Shown here piece after piece: positions 7,202 to 16,335 of a stretch of DNA of 34,488 nt. Origin of the DNA: Rhodobacter sp. (GTDB taxonomy: Bacteria; Pseudomonadota; Alphaproteobacteria; Rhodobacterales; Rhodobacteraceae); assembly GCA_020250175.1 (NCBI GenBank), contig JADCEN010000054.1, forward strand, positions 1 through 34,488, read 5' to 3'. The number at the start of each line of letters is the position of its first letter. The first letter of the stretch is position 1. The position numbers were made by a program, and so were the translations under genes. The notes below the pieces were generated by a model. That model ran no database searches and had not been told where the DNA came from. It saw only the letters and a list, made by a program, of their open reading frames with translations.

Positions 7202-8338
7202 ATGCTTGCCCCCTATGCCTGCCACCCCGAGGCCAGCCGCGGCCGCCTGCATGCCGAACGCATGTCGACGTTCCGGTCGCCGTTTCAGCGCGACCGGGAC
7301 CGGATCATCCATTCTTCGGCCTTCCGCCGCCTCAAGCACAAGACGCAGGTCTTTGTCGAACACGAGGGCGATTACTACCGCACCCGCCTGACCCATACGA
7401 TCGAGGTGGCGCAGGTTGCACGCACCATCGCGGCTGTGCTGAACCTGAACACCGATCTGGCCGAGGCCATCGCGCTTGCCCATGATCTGGGCCATACCCC
7501 CTTCGGCCATACCGGCGAGGACGCGATGGAGACGCTGATGGTTCCCTATGGCGGCTTTGATCACAATGCCCAGGCCATGCGCATCGTCACCCGGCTGGAA
7601 CGGCATTACGCCGAATTCGACGGGCTGAACCTGACCTGGGAATGTCTGGAAGGCATCGCCAAGCACAACGGCCCGGTGGCCGACCCGCTGCCCTATGCCC
7701 TGGCCGAGGCCAATGCCGAATGGGACCTGGAACTGCACAGCTATGCCAGCGCCGAGGCGCAGGTGGCCGCCATTGCCGATGACATCGCCTATTCGCACCA
7801 TGACCTGCACGATGGCCTGCGATCCGGCCTGTTCACCGAAGACGATCTGATCGGGCTGCCCGTCACCGGCCCCGCCTTTGCCGAGGTGGACGCGCTCTAT
7901 CCCGGCCTTGATCCGATGCGGCGGCGGCACGAGGCGCTGCGCCGGGTCTTCGGGCGGATGGTGGAAGATGTCATCGCCGTGGCCCGCAACCGGCTGGAGG
8001 CGGCCCGGCCCCGGTCGGTGGACGACATCCGCGACCTGGGGGCCACGGTGATCCGCTTTTCCAAGCCCCTGTATCAGGAGTTGAAGGTGATCCGCAGTTT
8101 CCTGTTTGCCCGCATGTACCGGGCCCCTTCGGTGATGCAGGAACGCGCCAGGGTGGCGCAGGTGATCAACGATCTGTTCCCGCTGTTCATGGCCCGGACG
8201 GGGCTTTTGCCCGCCGAATGGCAGTCCGACATTGCCCGCGCCGGCGACGATACCGCCCTGGCGCGGATCGTGGCCGATTACGTTGCCGGCATGACCGACC
8301 GCTTTGCCTTGGCCGAACACCAGCGCCTGTGCGGCTGA
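7202..8338 (+). CDS. dgt: Deoxyguanosinetriphosphate triphosphohydrolase-like protein (HD domain)
   Basis: 378 residues. The HD-domain metal ligands are visible: His65 in [10 protein letters not shown], the His94-Asp95 pair in [14 protein letters not shown], and a later Asp in [12 protein letters not shown]. The N-terminal [23 protein letters not shown] block is diagnostic of the dGTPase type 2 group. The enzyme converts dNTPs to deoxynucleosides and triphosphate and so helps set dNTP pools. The chosen ATG at 7202 has AAGG about 11 bases upstream; the frame is open further up but without a better start. argS follows in the same direction after a 64-base gap, and erpA is divergent. This arrangement is common in Rhodobacteraceae. 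Confidence 0.93.
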   Translation: MLAPYACHPEASRGRLHAERMSTFRSPFQRDRDRIIHSSAFRRLKHKTQVFVEHEGDYYRTRLTHTIEVAQVARTIAAVLNLNTDLAEAIALAHDLGHTPFGHTGEDAMETLMVPYGGFDHNAQAMRIVTRLERHYAEFDGLNLTWECLEGIAKHNGPVADPLPYALAEANAEWDLELHSYASAEAQVAAIADDIAYSHHDLHDGLRSGLFTEDDLIGLPVTGPAFAEVDALYPGLDPMRRRHEALRRVFGRMVEDVIAVARNRLEAARPRSVDDIRDLGATVIRFSKPLYQELKVIRSFLFARMYRAPSVMQERARVAQVINDLFPLFMARTGLLPAEWQSDIARAGDDTALARIVADYVAGMTDRFALAEHQRLCG

Positions 8339-8402
8339 CCCTGCCGCCATTGACGCAAGCGCGCCCCTCTGGCACAGGCAGGGGACCAGACAGGACCGCG
8401 CC

Positions 8403-10145
8403 ATGAACCTTTTCGCCGATATCCGCAGCCTTGTGACCGATGCGCTGGGCCAGATGACCCGTGACGGGCAGTTGCCCGCCGGGCTGGACTTTGCCCCGGT
8501 CACGGTGGAACCGCCGCGCGATGCCGCACATGGCGATATGGCGACGAATGCTGCCATGGTGCTGGCAAAGCCTGCGGGCCTGTCCCCCCGCAGCATCGCC
8601 GATGCGCTGGCCGCACGGCTTGCCGCAGACCCGCGCATTGCCGGGGCAGAGGTGGCCGGGCCGGGGTTTCTGAACCTGCGGCTGCACCCTTCGGTCTGGC
8701 AAGGGCTGATCCGGGGCGTGCTGACCGAGGGCACCGATTACGGACGCTCGGACCTGGGGCGGGGGCAGAAGGTGAATGTCGAATTCGTCTCGGCCAACCC
8801 GACGGGGCCGATGCATGTGGGCCATGTGCGCGGCGCGGTGTTCGGCGACGCGCTGGCGCGGCTGCTGACCTACACCGGGCATGAGGTGACGCGCGAATAC
8901 TACATCAACGACGGCGGCGCGCAGGTGGATGTGCTGGCACGGTCGGCCTATGAACGCTACCGCGAGGCCAACGGGCTGGAGCCGGAAATCCGCGAAGGGC
9001 TGTATCCGGGTGATTACTTGGTACCGGTGGGCGAGGCGCTGAAGGAAAGCTTCGGCACTGCCCTTTTAGACAAGCCGGAAGCCGAATGGCTGGCCACGGT
9101 GCGCGACTTTGCCACGCAGCGGATGATGGCAATGATCCGGGAGGATCTGGCGCTGCTGGGTGTGACGATGGATGTCTATTCATCGGAAAAGGCGCTGTAT
9201 GGCACGGGCCGGATCGAGGCCGCGATCGACCGGCTGCGGGCGATAGGCCTGATCTACGAGGGCACGCTGGAACCGCCAAAAGGCAAGACGCCCGAAGACT
9301 GGGAACCCCGGACCCAGACCCTGTTCCGCAGCACCGCCTTTGGCGATGATGTGGACCGCCCGGTCAAGAAATCTGACGGCGGCTGGACCTATTTCGCGCC
9401 CGACATCGCCTATCACTATGACAAGGTCGAACGCGGCTTTGACGCGCTGATCGACATTTTCGGGGCGGATCACGGCGGCTATGTCAAACGGATGAAGGCC
9501 GCCGTCGCCGCCCTGTCGAACGGGCGCGTGCCGCTGGACATCAAGCTGATCCAATTGGTTAAGCTGTGGAAAAACGGCGAGCCGTTCAAGATGAGCAAGC
9601 GTGCCGGCACCTTTGTGACCCTGCGCGATGTGGTGGAACAGGCGGGTGCGGACGTGACGCGCTTTGTCATGCTGACGCGCAAGAACGATGCCACGCTGGA
9701 TTTCGACTTTGACAAGGTGCTGGAACAGTCGAAGGACAATCCGGTCTTTTATGTGCAGTATGCCAATGCCCGGGTGAATTCGGTGCTGCGCAAGGCGCGC
9801 GAGGCGGGAATCGACTGCGACGATGCCGCGCTGGCGGGGGCGGACCTGCGCCTTTTGTCCCACGCGGCAGAGCTGCATCTGGCCCGCAAGATCGGCGAAT
9901 GGCCGCGTCTGGTCGAGATTGCCGCGCGCGGCAACGAGCCGCACCGCGTGGCGTTTTACCTGTATGAACTGGCGTCAGACCTGCACGGGCTGTGGAACCG
10001 GGGCAATGACGATGCCACATTGCGCTTCATTCAGGACAATATGGCCACGTCTCAGGCGAAAATTGCCCTTGTCCGGGCCGCAGGCGTTGTGATTTCCGCC
10101 GGTCTTGGTATTGTTGGAGTGACTCCTGCCGAGGAAATGCGCTGA
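8403..10145 (+). CDS. argS: Arginyl-tRNA synthetase
   Basis: 580 residues, normal length for the class I enzyme. It has an N-terminal additional domain, then [18 protein letters not shown] carrying the HIGH-type motif HVGH at 138-141, and the ArgRS-typical [14 protein letters not shown] at 396-400 is the KMSKS motif. The C-terminal DALR-type anticodon-binding domain ends in [17 protein letters not shown]. It charges tRNA-Arg in the cytoplasm. The ATG at 8403 is chosen over the longer frame from 8304 because it gives the standard N-terminus just downstream of dgt. The SPOR gene follows after 74 bases. Nothing unusual. Confidence 0.97.
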   Translation: MNLFADIRSLVTDALGQMTRDGQLPAGLDFAPVTVEPPRDAAHGDMATNAAMVLAKPAGLSPRSIADALAARLAADPRIAGAEVAGPGFLNLRLHPSVWQGLIRGVLTEGTDYGRSDLGRGQKVNVEFVSANPTGPMHVGHVRGAVFGDALARLLTYTGHEVTREYYINDGGAQVDVLARSAYERYREANGLEPEIREGLYPGDYLVPVGEALKESFGTALLDKPEAEWLATVRDFATQRMMAMIREDLALLGVTMDVYSSEKALYGTGRIEAAIDRLRAIGLIYEGTLEPPKGKTPEDWEPRTQTLFRSTAFGDDVDRPVKKSDGGWTYFAPDIAYHYDKVERGFDALIDIFGADHGGYVKRMKAAVAALSNGRVPLDIKLIQLVKLWKNGEPFKMSKRAGTFVTLRDVVEQAGADVTRFVMLTRKNDATLDFDFDKVLEQSKDNPVFYVQYANARVNSVLRKAREAGIDCDDAALAGADLRLLSHAAELHLARKIGEWPRLVEIAARGNEPHRVAFYLYELASDLHGLWNRGNDDATLRFIQDNMATSQAKIALVRAAGVVISAGLGIVGVTPAEEMR

Positions 10146-10219
10146 CAACAAGCGCAACGGCTGGCGGCAACAGGCAAGACAAGCCCGGCGTTTCCACCCG
10201 CCGGGCCAGTGGGGCAGAC

Positions 10220-11236
10220 ATGGCAGTCGTGGATGATGAAGGTTTTCAGGCCTATCCGGGTTATTCCGGACCGGGGCAGTTGCAATGGCTGATCAATGCC
10301 GCCGGTGCGGTCACTTCGATCACGCTTGTGCTGGGTTTGGGCATCTGGGGGTACAATCTGGCGGTGCGTGACGTGTCCGGCATTCCGGTGGTGCGCGCAC
10401 TGGAGGGCCCGATGCGGATCGCCCCGCAGGACCCGGGCGGAGAGGTCATCGCCCACACCGGCCTGTCGGTGAACGCGGTGGCGGCCGAAGGTGCAGCCGC
10501 GCCGCTGCCCGATCAGATTGCCCTTGCGCCGCGCCCCTTCGACCTTTCGGCAGAAGATCAGCCGGTCGTCGGCGACGTTACCGTCCCGCCGTCCGACGCC
10601 CCGTTCCCCGCACCGGACGGGACTGCGCCGCTTGTCGAGATGATCGTGCCCGTTGACCCGGTGGGGCAGTTGACGGAAACGCCCCTTGCTGCGCCACCTT
10701 CGGCACAAGCGGCGGCCACCGATCCGGCGGTTGCCGACAGGGATCTGTCGATGGACGCTGCCGTGGAATCCGCCCTTGCCGAAGCGCTGGGCGCCGAGCC
10801 GATGCAGGCCGGGGTTCTGGCCGCTGCCGAACCCGCGCCCCCCGGGGCCGTGGTCAGGTCGCCGCGCCCCGAACGGCGTCCCGAGGGCGACGGATCGGGT
10901 GACGCCGCTCTTGTCCCGGCGGCGCTGGCGGCGGCAGATGCCGCAGCGGTCGGCGGTGAGGTGGATGTAGCCTCGATTGCGGCGGGAACGCGGCTGGTGC
11001 AACTGGGTGCCTTCGATGACGAGGCGGGGGCGCGCCGGGAATGGGCGCAGCTTCAGGCCCAGTTCGGAGAGTTGATTGCCCCCAAGGCCATGGTTCTGCA
11101 AAAGGCCGTCAGCGGCGGGCGGACCTTCGTTCGTCTGCGGGCGCTGGGGTTCGAGGATGAGGTCGACGCCAGTCGATTCTGTTCGGCGCTGCTGGCCGAG
11201 AATGCAAGCTGCATCCCGGTCGCACACCGTCCATGA
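10220..11236 (+). CDS. SPOR domain-containing membrane protein
   Basis: 338 residues. A short cytoplasmic N-terminus is followed by one transmembrane segment at about 24-46 (AAGAVTSITLVLGLGIWGY). A long Pro/Ala-rich low-complexity periplasmic stretch runs to about residue 245. The C-terminal SPOR domain at about 255-335 (RLVQLGAFDDEAGARREWAQL ... GRTFVRLRALGF) closes the protein. SPOR domains bind glycan strands lacking stem peptides, usually at the septum, so a role in division or wall remodelling is likely. The next gene, nagZ, starts four bases before this one ends, which suggests translational coupling and a shared cell-wall theme. The linker is poorly conserved by nature. Domain call is firm; the exact partner is unknown. 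Confidence 0.88.
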   Translation: MAVVDDEGFQAYPGYSGPGQLQWLINAAGAVTSITLVLGLGIWGYNLAVRDVSGIPVVRALEGPMRIAPQDPGGEVIAHTGLSVNAVAAEGAAAPLPDQIALAPRPFDLSAEDQPVVGDVTVPPSDAPFPAPDGTAPLVEMIVPVDPVGQLTETPLAAPPSAQAAATDPAVADRDLSMDAAVESALAEALGAEPMQAGVLAAAEPAPPGAVVRSPRPERRPEGDGSGDAALVPAALAAADAAAVGGEVDVASIAAGTRLVQLGAFDDEAGARREWAQLQAQFGELIAPKAMVLQKAVSGGRTFVRLRALGFEDEVDASRFCSALLAENASCIPVAHRP

Positions 11237-12240
11237 GCGCAACCGCAGCCTGCATCCTTGGCTGCGACGGCACCGCGCTGCGTGCCGCAGAGCGGTCTTT
11301 CTTCGCCGAAACCTGTCCCTGGGGTTTCATCCTGTTTGCCCGCAACGTGGAGACACCGGACCAGCTGCGGCGCCTGACGGGGGATCTGCGCGACGCGGTG
11401 GGGCGCGATGCCCCGGTCTTCGTCGATCAGGAAGGCGGGCGGGTGCAGCGCCTGCGCGCGCCGCACTGGCGCGAATGGCCGCCGCCGCTGGATGCGGTCC
11501 AGGCCGCCGGGCCGCATGCCCCCCGCGCGATGTATCTGCGCGCCCGGCTGATCGCGGCAGAGCTGCGCGCGGTTGGAATTGACGGCAATTGCGCGCCGGT
11601 TGCCGATATTGCCGGCCCGCTGACCCATCCTTTCCTGCGCAACCGCTGCTATGGCAGTGACCTTGCCACGGTCACTGCGGTGGCGCGGGCGGTCGCCGAC
11701 GGATTGCGTGACGGCGGTGTGCTGCCGGTGATGAAGCACATGCCGGGACATGGCCGCGCCACGATGGACACCCATACGGACCTGCCGCGCGTGGCCGAAA
11801 CAGCCGAGGCGCTGCTGCACAGCGATTTCGCCGCCTTCCGCGCCCTGTCGGACCTGCCGCTTGGCATGACCGCGCATATCGTGTTTTCCGCCCTTGATGA
11901 TCAGCCGGCAACCTGTTCGGCCCAGGTGATCCGGCTGATCCGCAACGAGATCGGCTTTGGGGGCCTGCTGATGACGGATGATCTGTCGATGCAGGCCCTG
12001 TCCGGCACCCTGGCCGAACGGGCTGCGGCGGCGCAGCGCGCGGGCTGCGACGTGATGCTGCACTGCAATGGCAAGCGCGACGAAATGCAGGCCGTGGTCG
12101 ACGCTTCCGGCGTGTTGGCGGGGGCGGCACTGGCGCGCGCCGGGGCGGCGCTGGCGGCGCGGCGCCCCCCCGACGGGGCCGATCCGGCAGCGCTGGAGGC
12201 GGAATTGCGGCAGCTTGCGCAGAGCTGGACCGATGCCTGA
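11233..12240 (+). CDS. nagZ: Beta-N-acetylhexosaminidase (glycoside hydrolase family 3)
   Basis: 335 residues, single GH3 domain as in bacterial NagZ. Key motifs: FVDQEGGRVQRL near 64-75, the NagZ-specific KHMPGHGRATMDTH loop from residue 168 with its catalytic His, and MTDDLSM near 247-253, which carries the nucleophile Asp. NagZ removes N-acetylglucosamine from 1,6-anhydromuropeptides in the cytoplasm during peptidoglycan recycling. The ATG overlaps the SPOR gene's stop, and the gene's own stop overlaps the scpA start, so SPOR-nagZ-scpA-scpB is a tight operon. No oddity seen. Confidence 0.95.
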   Translation: MSATAACILGCDGTALRAAERSFFAETCPWGFILFARNVETPDQLRRLTGDLRDAVGRDAPVFVDQEGGRVQRLRAPHWREWPPPLDAVQAAGPHAPRAMYLRARLIAAELRAVGIDGNCAPVADIAGPLTHPFLRNRCYGSDLATVTAVARAVADGLRDGGVLPVMKHMPGHGRATMDTHTDLPRVAETAEALLHSDFAAFRALSDLPLGMTAHIVFSALDDQPATCSAQVIRLIRNEIGFGGLLMTDDLSMQALSGTLAERAAAAQRAGCDVMLHCNGKRDEMQAVVDASGVLAGAALARAGAALAARRPPDGADPAALEAELRQLAQSWTDA

Positions 12241-13012
12241 CGACTGGGATCAGGGCCCCTCTGTCGAAGCCCGGATCATCGCCGAATCGCTGATCGTCGA
12301 TGTGGACGGGTTTGAGGGGCCGCTTGATCTGCTGCTGATGCTGTCGCGCACGCAGAAGGTCGACCTGCGGCGCATTTCCGTGCTGCAACTTGCAGAGCAG
12401 TATCTTGGATTTGTGAACCAGGCAAAGGCGTTGCGGATCGAACTTGCGGCGGACTATCTGGTTATGGCCGCCTGGCTTGCCTATCTCAAGTCGCGCCTGC
12501 TGCTGCCCCCCGATCCCGCCGACGAAGGGCCGTCGGCGGATGAGCTGGCCGCCCATCTGGCCTTTCAGCTGGAGCGTCTGCAGGCCATGCGCGAGGCGGC
12601 GGCCCGGCTGATGGCGCGCGACCAGAAGGGGCGCGACTTTTTCGGGCGCGGTATTCCCGAAGATGTCAGGCGTATCCGCCGCGTGCGCTATTCCGCCACG
12701 CTTCTGGACCTGATGCAGGCCTATGCCCGGACGCGGACGCGTGATGAATTCCGCCCCTTTGTGATGGACCGCCACCATGTCTATACCATGGAACAGGCGC
12801 TGGACCGGATGCGTGGCCTGATCGGCTACGCCGGGGACTGGACGGATCTGGTCAGCTATCTGCCGGACGGGTGGGATTTGCACCCGCAACGGCGCCGTTC
12901 GGCCACGGCGGCCCACTTTGCCGCGATTCTGGAACTGGCCAAGCGCGGCCAGATCGATCTGCGTCAGCCCGAAACCTTCGCCCCGATCCAGATCCGCAGG
13001 CGCGACGCATGA
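12233..13012 (+). CDS. scpA: Segregation and condensation protein A (kleisin)
   Basis: 259 residues. The kleisin N-terminal domain begins with LIVDVDGFEGPLDLLLMLSR and continues through KVDLRRISVLQLAEQYL and YLVMAAWLAYLKSRLLLP, the signature of ScpA. A charged middle helix and a C-terminal winged-helix part follow (ATAAHFAAILELAKRGQIDLRQ). ScpA bridges the SMC heads and, with ScpB, forms the condensin that organises and segregates the chromosome. The ATG at 12233 overlaps the end of nagZ by eight bases, and its stop overlaps scpB by four. The longer frame from 12068 lies inside nagZ and is not used. Confidence 0.95.
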   Translation: MPDDWDQGPSVEARIIAESLIVDVDGFEGPLDLLLMLSRTQKVDLRRISVLQLAEQYLGFVNQAKALRIELAADYLVMAAWLAYLKSRLLLPPDPADEGPSADELAAHLAFQLERLQAMREAAARLMARDQKGRDFFGRGIPEDVRRIRRVRYSATLLDLMQAYARTRTRDEFRPFVMDRHHVYTMEQALDRMRGLIGYAGDWTDLVSYLPDGWDLHPQRRRSATAAHFAAILELAKRGQIDLRQPETFAPIQIRRRDA

Positions 13013-13638
13013 CGGAGCCGTCGGAGATACCGCTGTTTGATCCGCCGCCGATGGCCGAGCAGGAACGGATGGTGGAAGCGATCCTCTTTGCCTCTGCCGG
13101 GCCGCTGACGCTGGCGGAACTGTCTTCACGCCTTCCGCATGGCTGTGACGCCGCCGAGGCGCTGGCCCGTCTGCGCCGCCACTACGACGGGCGGGGGGTT
13201 CATCTGGTCAGGGTGGGGGACGCCCATGCGTTTCGCACCGCCCCCGATCTGGGCTATCTGATGCAGAAGGAAACGGTGGAAACGCGCAAGCTGTCGCGCG
13301 CGGCCATCGAGACATTGGCGATCATCGCCTATCATCAGCCGGTGACGCGGGCCGAGATCGAAGAAATTCGCGGCGTCGCCGTCAGCCGGGGCACCATCGA
13401 CCAGTTGCTGGAACTGGGCTGGATCAGCTTCGGCCGCCGCCGCTTGACGCCGGGGCGGCCTGTGACCTTTGTGGTGACGGAAAGCTTCCTGGATCACTTC
13501 GGCCTTGAATCCGCCCGCGACTTGCCGGGTCTGAAGGAATTGCGCCAGGCTGGATTGCTGGACAACCGTCCACTGCCCGGCAGCTTCGAGAAGGCCGAGG
13601 ACGGGGACGAAGGCCAGTCCGAGATGTTCGGAGAGTGA
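13009..13638 (+). CDS. scpB: Segregation and condensation protein B
   Basis: 209 residues. Two winged-helix domains are seen. The first starts at RMVEAILFASAGPLTLAELS; the second contains KLSRAAIETLAIIAYHQPVTRAEIEEIRGV, the most conserved ScpB stretch. ScpB dimers bind ScpA and regulate the SMC complex. The ATG at 13009 overlaps the scpA stop. In many relatives the Sec-independent translocase genes tatABC follow directly. Here a palindromic repeat and a convergent dCTP deaminase gene follow instead. Confidence 0.95.
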   Translation: MTEPSEIPLFDPPPMAEQERMVEAILFASAGPLTLAELSSRLPHGCDAAEALARLRRHYDGRGVHLVRVGDAHAFRTAPDLGYLMQKETVETRKLSRAAIETLAIIAYHQPVTRAEIEEIRGVAVSRGTIDQLLELGWISFGRRRLTPGRPVTFVVTESFLDHFGLESARDLPGLKELRQAGLLDNRPLPGSFEKAEDGDEGQSEMFGE

Positions 13639-13684
13639 CGTCAGCCTGGTCCCGTTGTGTTTCATCGCGGCGCATCTTTTTCCT

Positions 13685-13851
13685 GGTGGATTTGACCCGC
13701 GTCAAATCCGCCCGCGCCTGCCTGCCCCTGGCAGGCGCGGGCGGATTTCCAAGCCTGGGGTTGCGTGGAGAACCCCTTGCCTCAGGGCTTGAGCCCTTCG
13801 GCAATCGGATCCGGCAAACGTCCAATGGACGTTTGCTTTCGGGTCCTCTGG
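13685..13851 (-). repeat. Palindrome-rich intergenic repeat, copy 2 (inverted relative to copy 1)
   Basis: Reverse-complement copy of the element at 5671-5864. The caaacgtcc / ggacgtttg palindrome, the ggatttgac / gtcaaatcc hairpin and the ggcaggcgcg stems are all retained, and about 30 bases of the middle are missing. In the palindrome the loop differs by one base between copies and the arms are unchanged. It sits between the convergent ends of scpB and the dCTP deaminase gene. Confidence 0.85.
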
Positions 13852-13866
13852 GCCAGCCCCCATCCC

Positions 13867-14940
13867 CTAGCGGAAATGCTTCGACAGCTTCAGCCCTTGC
13901 CCCTGATAGTTCGAGGCCAGCCCCGCCCCGTAGAGCGTGTCGGGCACTTGCGCCATGCGTTCGTACACCAGCCGACCCACGATCTGCCCGTGTTCCAGCA
14001 CGAAGGGGGCCTCGTGGCAGCGCACTTCCAGCACCCCGCGCGACCCCGATCCCCCGGCGCTGCGGTGGCCAAAGCCGGGGTCGAAGAAGCCGGCGTAATG
14101 CACCCGGAATTCGCCCGCCATCGCCAGATAGGGGGCCATTTCCGCCGCGTGGTCAGGCGGGATCGTCACCGCCTCGCGGCTGACCAGAATATAGAATGCG
14201 CCGGGGTCCAGGATGATGCGCCCCTCGCGGCTGCGCACCTCTTCCCAGTAATCGCCCGGCTCATAGGCCGCAATCCGGTCAAGGTCGATCACGCCGGTAT
14301 GCGGCTTGGCCCGGTAGCCCACCAGATCGCCTTCCTGTGGTCTGAGGTCCACCGAAAAGCCCAACCCGTCCGAGATCATCGGAACCCCATCCACCAGCGC
14401 ATCGCGCGCATGCAGCGCCTGCAGGTCGGCATCCGACAGGGTCGCCTGCCCCGAGCGGAACCGGATCTGGTTCAGCCGCTGGCCGGGGCGCACCAGAACC
14501 GAAAAGCTGCGCGGGCAGATTTCGGCATAAAGCGGCCCGTTATATCCTGCCGCAATGCGGTCAAACTCTACCCCGCCGTCGGTGATGGTGCGCGTCAGCA
14601 GATCAAGCCGCCCGGTGGAGCTTTTGGCATTCGCCACCGCCGAGACGCCGGGCGGCAGCGCCAGATGCTCCATCAGCGGCACGACATAGACGCAGCCCTT
14701 TTCGAGTACCGCCCCGCCGGACAGATCGACGCGGTGCATCTCGAACTCGGCAATCCGGTCCGCCACCCGCCGCCCCTGGCCGGTCAGGAACGATGCGCGC
14801 ACCCTGTAGGCCAGGCTGCCAAGGCGCAGGTCCAGGCTTGCGGGCTGAATCTGCGCGGGCACCACCGCCGGGTCGGCGGCAATCCCGCCCTTGGCGATCA
14901 TCGCGCGCAGCGCCTGCGAGGGGAGAACACCGTCTGCCAT
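13867..14940 (-). CDS. dcd: 2'-deoxycytidine 5'-triphosphate deaminase, long alphaproteobacterial two-domain form
   Basis: 357 residues, about twice the ordinary Dcd, because two dUTPase-fold halves are joined. This is the known alphaproteobacterial DCD_N-type architecture, not a new fusion. The first half shows PAQIQPASLDLRLGSLAYRVR and AVANAKSSTGRLDLLTR; the second shows DPGAFYILVSREAVTIPPDHAAEM and HYAGFFDPGFGHR. The enzyme makes dUTP from dCTP for thymidylate synthesis. The start at 14940 gives MADGVLPS, the family N-terminus; the frame is open to 14979 without a better start. tRNA-Pro and a hairpin lie just upstream on the same strand. Which half is catalytic was not worked out. Confidence 0.9.
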   Translation of the reverse strand: MADGVLPSQALRAMIAKGGIAADPAVVPAQIQPASLDLRLGSLAYRVRASFLTGQGRRVADRIAEFEMHRVDLSGGAVLEKGCVYVVPLMEHLALPPGVSAVANAKSSTGRLDLLTRTITDGGVEFDRIAAGYNGPLYAEICPRSFSVLVRPGQRLNQIRFRSGQATLSDADLQALHARDALVDGVPMISDGLGFSVDLRPQEGDLVGYRAKPHTGVIDLDRIAAYEPGDYWEEVRSREGRIILDPGAFYILVSREAVTIPPDHAAEMAPYLAMAGEFRVHYAGFFDPGFGHRSAGGSGSRGVLEVRCHEAPFVLEHGQIVGRLVYERMAQVPDTLYGAGLASNYQGQGLKLSKHFR

Positions 14941-14967
14941 TTCCGCGTTTCCGTCCCCTTCAAACGG

Positions 14968-15000
14968 AACCGCCCGCATCCCTTGCGGGGGCGGGCGGTT
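14968..15000 (-). terminator. Hairpin after tRNA-Pro, probable terminator
   Basis: Ten-base arms aaccgcccgc and gcgggcggtt enclose a short loop, directly downstream of the tRNA on the minus strand. Only a weak T-run follows (CCGTTTG), so termination strength is uncertain. The hairpin could equally shape the leader of the dCTP deaminase mRNA. Confidence 0.5.
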
Positions 15001-15006
15001 TCCTGC

Positions 15007-15084
15007 TGGTCGGGCCGGCGAGATTCGAACTCGCGACCTTCCGCCCCCCAGACGGACGCGCTAACCAGGCTGCGCTACGGCCCG
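15007..15084 (-). tRNA. tRNA-Pro, anticodon GGG
   Basis: Minus strand. The acceptor arms CGGGCCG and CGGCCCG pair fully. The D arm is GCGC/GCGC around AGCCTGGTTA, and the anticodon stem TCCGT/GCGGA holds the loop CTGGGGG. The T arm is GCGAG-TTCGAAT-CTCGC. The discriminator base is A and CCA is encoded. The anticodon is read by folding by hand; GGG specifies proline. Confidence 0.95.
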
Positions 15085-15094
15085 ACGACGGCGA

Positions 15095-15122
15095 GTGATA
15101 CCGGTTTTCCGCGCGGGGGCAA
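15095..15122 (-). promoter_or_regulatory. Predicted promoter of tRNA-Pro
   Basis: Minus strand TTGCCC, 16-base spacer, TATCAC. The -10 box ends about ten bases before the tRNA 5' end, a usual distance. The match is moderate. Confidence 0.4.
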
Positions 15123-15143
15123 GCCGTAAAGCGCATGGGGTTG

Positions 15144-15932
15144 TCAGGGTCCGCCCACCCCTGCGGCGGCGGCCAGACGGGCCCGCAGCGCCCGCAGGCG
15201 CAACGCCGCCGCCGCCATCCCCGCGCGGTGGCCCTGCACCCGTGCGCCATCAAGGGCCCGCAGCCGCGCAGCGATCACACCGGCCAATCCGGGGTCGCCG
15301 GACAGGCTTTCCACATCGGCGGGGGCACCCGCCGCCTGGAGGGGTGCCGCGGCCTTTGCCGCAGGCCTGTGGTCGGGGTCCGTGACAAGGGGGGCGGCCG
15401 GACCGGCGGTCAGCGCCTTTGTCAGCAGCAGGGCACCGCCGCTGTCCAGTGCCGGGTCCGCAGGATTGGTCCGGGCGGAGTCCTGCCCAGCCGAGGGGCT
15501 GGCGGACCAAAGCGGCAGGGAAGCTGTTTCGGGCGGATCGCGCCTGGTCGCCGGATCGGGAAAGGCCAGAACCTCGGCCACCGGCAAGGTCTTGTCCCCG
15601 GACAACGTCACCTCGGGCACATCCCCGGTCAACGTCACCTCGGGCATATCCCCGGCAATCGGCCCTTCGGCCAGGGCCATCACATGGCGGATGCCGTTTT
15701 CGCGCAGCACCTTCTGCACGCCGCGTATGGTCAGGCCATCACCATGCAACAGCCGCTTGATGCCCGACAGCAGCGCCACATCGGACGGGCGGTAATACCT
15801 GCGTCCGCCCGCGCGCTTGACGGGGCGGATCTGCGGAAAGCGGCTTTCCCAGAACCGCAGCACATGCGCCGGCGTACCCAGAAGATCGGCGACTTCGCTG
15901 ATGGTGCGGAAGGCGTCGCGCGACTTTTCCAT
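15144..15932 (-). CDS. MerR-like transcriptional regulator with a long variable tail
   Basis: 262 residues. The first ~75 residues form a MerR-type winged helix: [25 protein letters not shown], then [33 protein letters not shown]. Effector-binding cysteines of classical metal-responding MerR proteins are absent. The rest is Ala/Pro-rich and low in complexity. It includes a tandem nine-residue repeat ([18 protein letters not shown]) and ends with an Arg/Ala-rich helix. The gene follows ihfA with a 14-base gap on the same strand, an arrangement kept in many Rhodobacteraceae. Its target is unknown. The N-terminal call is firm; any function beyond DNA binding is not supported. Confidence 0.85.
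   Translation of the reverse strand: MEKSRDAFRTISEVADLLGTPAHVLRFWESRFPQIRPVKRAGGRRYYRPSDVALLSGIKRLLHGDGLTIRGVQKVLRENGIRHVMALAEGPIAGDMPEVTLTGDVPEVTLSGDKTLPVAEVLAFPDPATRRDPPETASLPLWSASPSAGQDSARTNPADPALDSGGALLLTKALTAGPAAPLVTDPDHRPAAKAAAPLQAAGAPADVESLSGDPGLAGVIAARLRALDGARVQGHRAGMAAAALRLRALRARLAAAAGVGGP
15604..15657 (-). repeat. 27-bp tandem repeat (two units) inside the MerR-like gene
   Basis: Two adjacent 27-base units, 15604-15630 and 15631-15657, differ at two or three positions and encode a nine-residue repeat in the variable linker. Because the unit is a multiple of three, copy-number change would keep the frame. Confidence 0.8.
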
Positions 15933-15946
15933 GCGGGGTGCGTACC

Positions 15947-16249
15947 TCAGCGCCGGGTGCCGGCCGCGACGCGATCCTTCATCAGATGCGACGGGCGGAA
16001 GGTCAGAACCCGGCGCGGACTGATCGGAACCTCATCGCCGGTCTTGGGATTGCGCCCGATCCGGGCCGTCTTGTCGCGCACCGAAAAGGTGCCAAAGGAC
16101 GAGATTTTCACGGTTTCGCCCTGAACCAGTGCGTCCGACATGTGCTGCAGCACCGTCTCGACAAGTTGGGCCGATTCATTGCGCGACAGGCCAACTTCAC
16201 GGAACACGGCCTCGCTCAGATCCATACGCGTCAGTGTCTTGTCACTCAT
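15947..16249 (-). CDS. ihfA: Integration host factor subunit alpha
   Basis: 100 residues, the standard IHF-alpha length. The family blocks are clear: [46 protein letters not shown] and the DNA-intercalating Arg-Asn-Pro arm, then [13 protein letters not shown]. With IhfB it bends DNA sharply at specific sites for transcription, replication and recombination. The ATG at 16249 is preceded by GGGGGGTAAGC, and a good sigma70-type promoter lies at 16273-16302. The longer frame to 16297 runs through that promoter and is rejected. fabH lies upstream on the same strand, so ihfA may be both read through and transcribed on its own. Confidence 0.95.
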   Translation of the reverse strand: MSDKTLTRMDLSEAVFREVGLSRNESAQLVETVLQHMSDALVQGETVKISSFGTFSVRDKTARIGRNPKTGDEVPISPRRVLTFRPSHLMKDRVAAGTRR

Positions 16250-16272
16250 GCTTACCCCCCGGTGCTGCGGCC

Positions 16273-16302
16273 AAGATAGGGTGCTTTGAAAACCCAAGTC
16301 AA
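16273..16302 (-). promoter_or_regulatory. Predicted sigma70-type promoter of ihfA
   Basis: Minus strand TTGACT, 18-base spacer, TATCTT, lying in the 86-base gap after fabH. The local sequence is noticeably richer in A and T than its surroundings. Transcription would start about 15-18 bases before the ATG at 16249. Confidence 0.65.
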
Positions 16303-16335
16303 TATCAATGCCTTGTGGCAGGCTATTCAGACCGC

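Noticed and set aside
13867-14940. dCTP deaminase of double length as a novel fusion
   Set aside because: The long two-domain form is the normal alphaproteobacterial type, so it is not an unusual fusion.
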